A DNA stretch of 12,259 bases. Origin: an uncultured Chloroflexota bacterium. GTDB taxonomy: Bacteria > Chloroflexota > Dehalococcoidia > SAR202 > UBA11138. How positions within the stretch are numbered: position 1 is the stretch's first letter; the number at the start of each line of letters is the position of its first letter. The notes beneath the pieces are model-generated. The model did not search any database. It worked only from the letters and a program-made list of their open reading frames with translations, and was not told the origin of the DNA. Below are positions 6,780-12,259 of the stretch, piece after piece. The stretch covers positions 1-12,259 of the forward strand of contig CAJWRP010000020.1 in the NCBI GenBank assembly GCA_913046025.1, in the 5' to 3' direction. Made by a program: the position numbers and the translations under genes.

Positions 6780-8402
6780 ATGCGACCAATTGCGGATGTA
6801 GCAGCGGACCTGGGACTAGGTGCAAATACCATCATTCCCTACGGTCACTACAAGGCAAAGATTCCGCTGGATGCCATTAAAGATGGTGGGAGCCGAGGCA
6901 AACTAATCGTTGTAACCGGCATTACGCCTACCCCAGCCGGCGAAGGCAAGACCACTACTGTGGTGGGCATGACCCAGGGTTTTGGCAGGCTTGGCAAGAA
7001 CGTTGTGGCCACCCTGCGAGAGCCCTCCCTAGGGCCTATCTTCGGAATCAAGGGCGGAGGAAGTGGTGGCGGCCTGGCGCTGATCGAGCCTGATGATGAG
7101 GTGAACATCCACTTCACAGGCGACGCGCACGCTGTCGGCTCTGCTCACAACCTGCTGGCAGCCCTTACCGACAACGTGGCACAGCGAGGCACGATTCCCG
7201 GATTCGGCGCCACCGGCATTACCTGGCGCCGCGTTACAGATGTGGAGGACCGCGCCCTACGCTCCATCGTTACTGGTGTGGGCGGAACACCTAACGCTCC
7301 CATGCGCGAGTCTGGCTTCGACATCGTCACCGCTTCGGAGATAATGGCCGTACTGGCGCTTTGTACGGGCCTTGAGAATCTGAGAGAGCGCCTGAGCAAG
7401 ATGGTCGTCGGTTTCACCGAAGACGGCCAGCCTGTTACAGCCGACGATGTAAACGCCGTCGGATCCATGATGTCGCTGCTGCGAACGGCTATTCTTCCCA
7501 ACATTGTTCAGACTACCGAAGGCCAGGCGGTGATTATGCACGCCGGACCCTTCGGGAATATTGCCCACGGCTGCAGCTCCGTGCTGGGCGACAAGATTGC
7601 TCTGAGCTACGCCGACTACGTCCTGACCGAGGCTGGCTTTGGCGCAGACCTTGGCTTCGAGAAGTTCATGCATATCAAGGCTCGCTTCAGTGGGCTGGAG
7701 CCTAGTGGTGCAGTCATAGTGGCATCCATTCGTGCCCTCAAGTCCCACGGCGGAGTCAGGCGAAGCGAGCTAGCCACTCCAAACGAAGATGCCGTTCGCA
7801 AAGGCATGGACAACTTGGTTCATCTGATTGGCATGATCAAGGGGTTTGGGCTGCCCGTGGTTGTTGCCATGAACAAGTTCCCTACGGACACGGCAGACGA
7901 GCTGGCCATTGTAAAGCAGGGCTGCCAGGAGGCAGGTGCTTTCGCAGCGGTGGAGAGTCGCGTGTTCACAGAGGGCGGCGCAGGTGGTGTGGAACTGGCC
8001 GAAGCCGTTATGGAAGCAACCAAGGGCGACGCGCCCAAGATTACCTACACATACCCGGAGGACGCCTCCATTCAGGACAAGGTCCTCGCTCTGGCCAAAA
8101 CCGTCTATAACGCCAAGGATGTCTCTTGGGCACCGGGGGCACGCAGGCAGCTTCGGAAGTACGAGGAGCTGGGCTGGGGCAGCATGCCCGTGTGCATGGC
8201 GAAGACGCACCTGTCCATATCCCACAACCCTCGGCTGCGGGGCCGTCCGTCAGACTATACTTTTGAAGTATCTGATATTCGTGCGTCAGTCGGAGCCGGA
8301 TTCATCTACCCCATTGCTGGCAACATAATGACGATGCCGGGGCTACCTGGTTCGCCTCGCTCTCTGGACGTGGATGAAAAGGGCAACATCTTGGGTCTTT
8401 AA
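6780..8402 (+). CDS. fhs: Formate--tetrahydrofolate ligase
   Basis: ATP-dependent ligase forming 10-formyl-tetrahydrofolate from formate and tetrahydrofolate; it feeds one-carbon units to purine and methionine synthesis and is also the formate-activating step of the methyl branch of the Wood-Ljungdahl pathway. The 540-residue product is close to the usual 555 or so. Visible: the P-loop TPTPAGEGKTTT (49-60), REPSLGPIFGIKGGGSGGG, VNIHFTGDAHAVGSAHNLLAA, VDRALR-type segment VEDRALRSI, GFDIVTASEIMAVLAL, GPFGNIAHGCSSV, DYVLTEAGFGADLGFEKFMHIK, VVAMNKFPTDT, and the C-terminal GAGFIYPIAGNIMTMPGLP. All conserved blocks appear intact, so the gene should be functional. GGAGG (6767-6771) lies 8 nt before the ATG. 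A hairpin follows at 8432. No other Wood-Ljungdahl or folate-cycle gene is in the window, so the pathway direction is open. Confidence 0.98.
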   Translation: MRPIADVAADLGLGANTIIPYGHYKAKIPLDAIKDGGSRGKLIVVTGITPTPAGEGKTTTVVGMTQGFGRLGKNVVATLREPSLGPIFGIKGGGSGGGLALIEPDDEVNIHFTGDAHAVGSAHNLLAALTDNVAQRGTIPGFGATGITWRRVTDVEDRALRSIVTGVGGTPNAPMRESGFDIVTASEIMAVLALCTGLENLRERLSKMVVGFTEDGQPVTADDVNAVGSMMSLLRTAILPNIVQTTEGQAVIMHAGPFGNIAHGCSSVLGDKIALSYADYVLTEAGFGADLGFEKFMHIKARFSGLEPSGAVIVASIRALKSHGGVRRSELATPNEDAVRKGMDNLVHLIGMIKGFGLPVVVAMNKFPTDTADELAIVKQGCQEAGAFAAVESRVFTEGGAGGVELAEAVMEATKGDAPKITYTYPEDASIQDKVLALAKTVYNAKDVSWAPGARRQLRKYEELGWGSMPVCMAKTHLSISHNPRLRGRPSDYTFEVSDIRASVGAGFIYPIAGNIMTMPGLPGSPRSLDVDEKGNILGL

Positions 8403-8431
8403 GTAGCTAGGGTTATTTAAGTAATTAATTA

Positions 8432-8460
8432 GGGCGCGGTTTTACCGCGCCCCTTGCATT
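8432..8460 (+). terminator. Hairpin terminator behind fhs
   Basis: GGGCGCGGT (8432-8440) and ACCGCGCCC (8444-8452) form a perfect 9-bp GC-rich stem with a TTT loop, 29 nt after the fhs stop. The following CTTGCATTTAT is only partly T-rich, so termination may be incomplete. It separates fhs from the molybdenum-cofactor genes. Confidence 0.75.
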
Positions 8461-8508
8461 TATCAACAGAATGAACGCCAACCGGTTTTCATATCTGATG
8501 ACGAATTG

Positions 8509-8521
8509 GTGTACATTACAC
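8509..8521. promoter_or_regulatory. Small dyad upstream of moeA1
   Basis: GTGTA-CAT-TACAC is a perfect inverted repeat 25 nt before the moeA1 start codon. It overlaps a poor -10-like TACATT (8512-8517). It could be part of the promoter or a small operator; evidence is limited to symmetry and position. Confidence 0.25.
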
Positions 8522-8546
8522 GTAAGAATGCTTCCAAAAGGTACTC

Positions 8547-9779
8547 ATGCCTGAATTCTTTAACGTAGTCGCACCTGACCAGGCATTTCAGCTGCTGAAA
8601 AAGCACCTGCCAGTCAACATAGGGCGGGATACTGTCGATACGGCCGATTCCCTGGGACGAGTGACGGCCAACGACGTAACTTCTCCTGAAGACCTTCCTG
8701 CTTTCGCCAGATCAACCATGGATGGCTTTTCAGTACGAGCCAGGGATACATTCGGTGCATCCGAAGGCATGCCAGCTTACATCGAAGTGATCGGCGAAGT
8801 ACTTATGGGCCAGGCGACCAGCCTGACGCTGGCGACCGGTCAAGCTGCGGTGGCATACACAGGTGGCATGCTGGCCGGAGATGCAGACGCCGTTGTCATG
8901 ATCGAACGCACGCAGCGAGTAGACAACAAAACCATCGAGGTGCTTCGGCCTGTCGCTCCGGGCGAGAACGTGGTTCAGATCGGCGAGGATGTCCGGCAAG
9001 GTGACCAGGTGCTTCCGCAAGGCCACGTAATCAGACCTCAGGACATCGGCGGAATGCTGGCCCTGGGTCTGCAATCTGTCCAAATGGCCAGAAGACCTCG
9101 GGTGGCGATCGTGTCTACAGGAGATGAACTGGTAACCCCGGACAAGAAGCCTGGCCCAGGTCAGATACGTGACATTAACACGTTCACAATCGCCGGACTG
9201 GTCACCAACTGCGGCGGCATACCAGTCCCCATAGCTATGGTTGAGGACGACTTCGAAGCGCAAAAAACAGCAGCGGCCGAGGCTATGGACAAAGGGGACA
9301 TTGTCGTCTTCTCGGCAGGAAGCTCAGTCAGCAGTCGCGACATGACGGCATCGGTATTTGAAAGCCTAGACGGTTCCAAAATATTTGCTCACGGAATCTC
9401 CATCAGGCCCGGCAAACCAACCATTATCGGACTGGCGAAGGGCAAACCACTGATTGGCCTGCCTGGCAACCCAGTTTCGGCTATGGTCGTTTTCGACCTC
9501 ACTGTGAGACCAACGATTTACCACATGAGCGGTTGCACAAACTTACCAACGCTGCCCACGTCGAAGGCGACGTTAACGCGAGACATACCGTCGCAAGCGG
9601 GCAAAGAAGATTACGTGCAGGTCCGACTGTTTGAAGAGAACGGCATCCTACAAGCAAAGCCTGTGTTCGGCAAATCAAATCTTATATACACTCTGGTTCA
9701 CGCCGACGGGGTTGTCAGAATACCGCTGGAAAAGGGCGGCCTCTACGCGGGCGAAGAGGTCTCGGTCAGAATATATTGA
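8547..9779 (+). CDS. moeA: Molybdopterin molybdenumtransferase MoeA (stand-alone copy)
   Basis: Inserts molybdate (or tungstate) into adenylylated molybdopterin in the cytosol to give active cofactor. The 410-residue length is normal. Family blocks: RSTMDGF (55-61), YTGGMLAGDADAVVMIE (104-120), GEDVRQGDQVL (146-156), STGDEL (190-195), SAGSSVSSRD (256-265), IRPGKP (286-291) and GLPGNPVSA (304-312), followed by the C-terminal beta-barrel domain. The domain III loop is usually SGGxSxGxxD; here Ala replaces the second Gly and Ser the later Gly, while the final Asp265 is kept, so activity is likely. The ATG at 8547 has AAAAGG (8536-8541) 5 nt upstream. It is the first gene after the fhs hairpin and begins the cofactor block. 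A second, divergent MoeA follows 173 bp later. Confidence 0.95.
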   Translation: MPEFFNVVAPDQAFQLLKKHLPVNIGRDTVDTADSLGRVTANDVTSPEDLPAFARSTMDGFSVRARDTFGASEGMPAYIEVIGEVLMGQATSLTLATGQAAVAYTGGMLAGDADAVVMIERTQRVDNKTIEVLRPVAPGENVVQIGEDVRQGDQVLPQGHVIRPQDIGGMLALGLQSVQMARRPRVAIVSTGDELVTPDKKPGPGQIRDINTFTIAGLVTNCGGIPVPIAMVEDDFEAQKTAAAEAMDKGDIVVFSAGSSVSSRDMTASVFESLDGSKIFAHGISIRPGKPTIIGLAKGKPLIGLPGNPVSAMVVFDLTVRPTIYHMSGCTNLPTLPTSKATLTRDIPSQAGKEDYVQVRLFEENGILQAKPVFGKSNLIYTLVHADGVVRIPLEKGGLYAGEEVSVRIY

Positions 9780-9822
9780 ACACTTGCACTGCGGCTTATC
9801 CAAGGCAGGGAGACAAAAGACA

Positions 9823-9855
9823 ATGAAATTCGGCGCACATTTACCGCTGATCTGA
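9823..9855 (+). pseudogene. Possible relic of a luciferase-like flavin monooxygenase start
   Basis: An ATG with GGGAG (9808-9812) 10 nt upstream encodes MKFGAHLPLI and then a stop. From memory, this is the typical N-terminus of LLM-class (luciferase-like, F420- or FMN-dependent) oxidoreductases, which usually continue DFGG. Nothing after the stop resembles the rest of that family in any frame I read. It may be a remnant of a deleted gene; chance similarity over ten residues is possible. Confidence 0.35.
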
Positions 9856-9889
9856 TTAACGCTGTCACTCCTGTAAGTAATGAAATCGT

Positions 9890-9942
9890 GGAGGCGAAGA
9901 ATGAGATCTGAACGGCTTCTGCAATTTGATACTTGGAGTTAA
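9890..9942 (+). CDS. Possible 13-residue leader ORF ahead of the MoeA-PBP gene
   Basis: GGAGG (9890-9894) lies exactly 6 nt before an ATG at 9901; the frame reads MRSERLLQFDTWS and stops at 9940-9942, 10 nt before the next gene's ATG. That ribosome binding site is better than the next gene's own AAGG (9941-9944). It could be a translational coupler or leader peptide, or another gene-end relic. The coding span is 9901-9942; the feature includes the binding site. Confidence 0.3.
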
Positions 9943-9952
9943 GGCTGGCTAA

Positions 9953-11887
9953 ATGAATCGACACGGACGAAACTACTTCCTCAGCGACATTCCTCTCGAC
10001 GAAGCGTGGGGCAAGTTCCGCGACGCGCTGGGATCTGCAGGTGCCCTGGGCCGCATGGATTCGGAAACAGTACCTTTACAGGACGCCCGAGGGCGAGTCA
10101 CGGCAGATCCCGTCTGGGCCAAGATTTCGTCTCCACATTATGACGCAGCTGCCATGGACGGCATTGCGGTTCGCGCCTCAGAGACGGTCGGCGCGACGGA
10201 GACTTCGCCGCTACGTTTGACCGTGGACGAACAGGCCGTTTGGGTGGACACCGGAGACCCCATGCCTGATGGCTTCAACGCCGTCATCATGGTTGAGGTA
10301 GTCCATGAGATAGACAGCTCCACCATAGAAATCCAGGATCCTGCAGCGCCATACCAGCACGTGCGGCCTCTGGGCGAGGACATCGTAGCCACAGAACTGG
10401 TCCTGCCAGAGAACCACATCATGCGCCCCGTAGACCTGGGAGCATGCGCGGCAGCGGGGCTCAGTGAGCTTGCTGTCAGACGCTCCCCGAGGGTAGCCAT
10501 CATTCCCACAGGCAGCGAACTGGTGAACGTCGGCGACACCATCAAACCGGGTGACATCATCGAGTTCAACAGCCTTGTGCTGGCAGGAATGGCCGAAGAG
10601 TGGGGCGCACAACCAACCCGCTTCTCTTCAGTGCCAGACGATTATGAGCGCCTGAAATCGGTCATATTCGACGCCAGCAAAGCGTATGACATCGTGGTGG
10701 TTAATGCAGGCTCGTCGGCAGGGTCGGAAGACTACACGGCCCACCTTGTTGAAGAACTCGGGGACTTGCTCGTACACGGCGTGGCCATAAGACCTGGCCA
10801 TCCTGTTGTTCTGGGCATTGTGAATGGCAAGCCGATTTTGGGCATCCCCGGATACGCAGTATCGGCAGCCCTGACTTGCGAGCTTTTCTTGAAGCCTGTC
10901 GTCGAGATAAAGCTGGGCGCTGGTCCAGCAGCCCGCGATAGGACCACCGCCGTTGTCACTCGCAAGGTGCTGTCGCCAATGGGCGAAGACGAGTTCTTGC
11001 GGGTGCGACTGGGCCGCGTGGGCGAGCGACTGGTGGCCACGCCTCTACAGCGAGGTGCAGGCGTCATAACGTCCCTGGTTCGAGCCGACGGAATAGTGAA
11101 GATACCTCACTTCTCAGAAGGCTTCGACGCCGGTTACGAAGCGGAGGTGGAACTGCTCCGAAGCATGAATGATGTGGAAGGAACCATAGTGGCTATCGGC
11201 AGCCACGATCTTACCCTCGATCTGCTGTCCAGTCACCTTAGCAAGGGTCAGACTGGTCTTTCTCTGGCCTCATCCAACGTGGGCAGCTTGGGCGGCATAA
11301 CGGCCCTGGCGCGAGGCGAAGCCCATATGGCGGGCTCTCATCTGCTGGATGAAGAGACTGGTGAATACAATATTTCGTACGTCCGACAATACCTGCCTGG
11401 TCACGAGATCGTTGTTATGAACCTAGTTCACAGGGTCCAGGGCCTGATCGTGCCCAAGGGAAATCCTAAAGACATCAAATCTCTGGAAGACCTGGCCAGT
11501 AACAGCGTCTCTTTCATTAACCGGCAGCGGGGCTCAGGGACGAGGGTCCTGCTGGATTTCAAGCTGAAGGAGATGGGCTTAAGCCCTGAGGAGATAGACG
11601 GCTACGACCGAGAGGACTTCACTCATCTAGCAGTGGCGGCAGCGGTCGCCGGTGGCCGTGCGGACACTGGACTGGGCATTCTCTCCGCCGCCAACGCCAT
11701 GGACATGGACTTCGTGCCGCTCCTATCCGAGCAGTACGACCTCATCATTCCAAAAGAGTTTTTTGAAGGCGAAAAACTTAGACCCGTGTTAGAGATGATT
11801 CGAAGCAACGAATTCAGAAATGCGGTAGACGCACTGGGAGGCTATGACACCACGTCCATGGGCAAAGTCATTGCCGAAATTCCCTAA
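9953..11887 (+). CDS. MoeA fused to a C-terminal periplasmic-binding-protein-like domain
   Basis: A 644-residue two-part protein. Residues about 10-403 are a complete MoeA: AAAMDG (65-70), DTGDPMPDGFNAVIMVE (99-115), GEDIVATELVLPENHIM (141-157), PTGSEL (185-190), NAGSSAGSED (251-260), IRPGHP (279-284) and GIPGYAVSA (297-305; GNPVSA in ordinary MoeA). From about 408 a PBP-like (ModA/LysR-effector type) domain begins with EGTIVAIGSHDLTLDLL (409-425), then GSLGG (444-448), AHMAGSHLLDEETGEYN (457-473), NRQRGSGTRVLLD (523-535) and AAAVAGGRADTGLGI (562-576). There is no signal peptide, so this domain works in the cytosol. This architecture is known in archaea and anaerobic bacteria. MoeA inserts the metal; binding of molybdate, tungstate or a cofactor form by the PBP part is inference. 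The in-frame TAA directly before the ATG fixes the upstream limit of the frame. Confidence 0.93.
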   Translation: MNRHGRNYFLSDIPLDEAWGKFRDALGSAGALGRMDSETVPLQDARGRVTADPVWAKISSPHYDAAAMDGIAVRASETVGATETSPLRLTVDEQAVWVDTGDPMPDGFNAVIMVEVVHEIDSSTIEIQDPAAPYQHVRPLGEDIVATELVLPENHIMRPVDLGACAAAGLSELAVRRSPRVAIIPTGSELVNVGDTIKPGDIIEFNSLVLAGMAEEWGAQPTRFSSVPDDYERLKSVIFDASKAYDIVVVNAGSSAGSEDYTAHLVEELGDLLVHGVAIRPGHPVVLGIVNGKPILGIPGYAVSAALTCELFLKPVVEIKLGAGPAARDRTTAVVTRKVLSPMGEDEFLRVRLGRVGERLVATPLQRGAGVITSLVRADGIVKIPHFSEGFDAGYEAEVELLRSMNDVEGTIVAIGSHDLTLDLLSSHLSKGQTGLSLASSNVGSLGGITALARGEAHMAGSHLLDEETGEYNISYVRQYLPGHEIVVMNLVHRVQGLIVPKGNPKDIKSLEDLASNSVSFINRQRGSGTRVLLDFKLKEMGLSPEEIDGYDREDFTHLAVAAAVAGGRADTGLGILSAANAMDMDFVPLLSEQYDLIIPKEFFEGEKLRPVLEMIRSNEFRNAVDALGGYDTTSMGKVIAEIP

Positions 11888-11933
11888 CGGTGGTTGGGAT
11901 TAGTATGCTACGATTTCCAAAAGAGGTTATCGC

Positions 11934-12259
11934 ATGAGCATGCAACTAAAAGCTTCAGGCATAATTCTCGCAGGCGGCAGAAGCAGGCGTCTCGGCCGAG
12001 CCAAGGCTCTTGAGCCGTTTCAGGGCGAGCCCATGATTCGCCGCGTCATTAGCCGCCTCTCACAAGTCACAGGCGACCTGGTTTTCGTAGTCAACGACCA
12101 GGAGCAGGCATCGGCGCTTCCTATCTCCCCTGAAACCGTCGGCCTGCCTTACAGGACTGCTGTCGACCTATATCCTGATGGAGGTTCGCTGGGGGGCATC
12201 TTCACTGGTCTTTCCGCTGCTGATTCGCAGTGGGCGTTTGTCGTCGCCTGCGACATGCC
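11934..12259 (+). CDS. mobA: Molybdenum cofactor guanylyltransferase MobA-like (partial, C-terminus off the window)
   Basis: Cytosolic nucleotidyltransferase that attaches a nucleotide (GMP from GTP in MobA) to molybdenum cofactor. 108 codons are visible and open to the window edge. The N-terminal nucleotide-binding signature is LAGGRSRRLGRAKAL (12-26), where the usual GxDK appears as GRAK with Lys24 kept; further on come PDGGSLGGIFTGL (81-93) and FVVACDM (102-108), whose Asp is the expected magnesium ligand. GAGG (11923-11926) lies 7 nt before the ATG at 11934; a second ATG at 11940 is possible but further from it. It starts 46 bp after the MoeA-PBP gene and is probably cotranscribed. A CTP-using homologue (MocA-type) cannot be excluded on half a sequence, although MobA fits better. 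Confidence 0.88.
   Translation, partial: MSMQLKASGIILAGGRSRRLGRAKALEPFQGEPMIRRVISRLSQVTGDLVFVVNDQEQASALPISPETVGLPYRTAVDLYPDGGSLGGIFTGLSAADSQWAFVVACDM

Noticed and set aside
7257..7748. 163-codon minus-strand frame inside fhs
   Set aside because: Antisense shadow of a fully conserved gene; no plausible start signal or family.
10138..10612. Overlapping 143- and 133-codon minus-strand frames inside the MoeA-PBP gene
   Set aside because: Low-complexity Ser/Thr/Met-rich translations opposite conserved MoeA motifs; typical of antisense frames.
8547..11887. moeA1 and moeA2 as a single gene broken by a frameshift
   Set aside because: Each has its own complete set of MoeA motifs and start, so they are two separate genes.

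Overview
The window reads as a chromosomal stretch of a free-living bacterium of moderate GC content, most likely a member of the Chloroflexota (Dehalococcoidia or SAR202-like). This placement is an inference from the style of several proteins: a Prs of the 'SDKKD / DDEI-TGG' subtype, a MEMO-family protein with an extra N-terminal domain, a MoeA fused to a PBP-like domain, and a short luciferase-like monooxygenase start remnant. Nothing here fixes the taxon, and there is no rRNA, tRNA, CRISPR array, phage or intact transposon.

Layout. Bases 1-2418 (minus) hold the first 806 codons of secA, whose 3' end lies outside the window. A 411-bp non-coding gap with a probable secA promoter follows, then prs (minus, 2830-3792). 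At about 3.8-4.0 kb there is a divergent promoter region with a -10 box on each strand and a 6-2-6 dyad in the prs leader. From there all genes are on the plus strand: a MEMO/AmmeMemoRadiSam-B-like protein starting with TTG (4008-5261), a REP-like inverted repeat in the next gap, a zinc-dependent medium-chain dehydrogenase (5469-6497), a promoter region, formate--tetrahydrofolate ligase fhs (6780-8402) with a strong hairpin behind it, and a molybdenum-cofactor block: moeA (8547-9779), a second moeA fused to a PBP-like domain (9953-11887), and the 5' part of mobA (11934 to the window end).

How the genes fit together. secA and prs are housekeeping genes (protein export; PRPP supply). fhs activates formate onto tetrahydrofolate for one-carbon metabolism. 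The moeA-moeA/PBP-mobA block covers metal insertion into molybdopterin and nucleotide attachment to the cofactor, so the cell probably makes dinucleotide forms of Mo/W cofactor. A functional link between fhs and the Mo-cofactor block (for example through a Mo/W formate dehydrogenase) is only a guess, because the hairpin behind fhs separates them.

The most interesting spots are the moeA1-moeA2 gap, which holds a 10-codon relic resembling the start of a luciferase-like flavin monooxygenase and a 13-codon ORF with a perfect ribosome binding site; the two unlike MoeA paralogues, one with a PBP-like tail; and a near-identical 15-base extended -10 element in front of both prs and fhs. I see no clear sign of a completely new multi-gene system.
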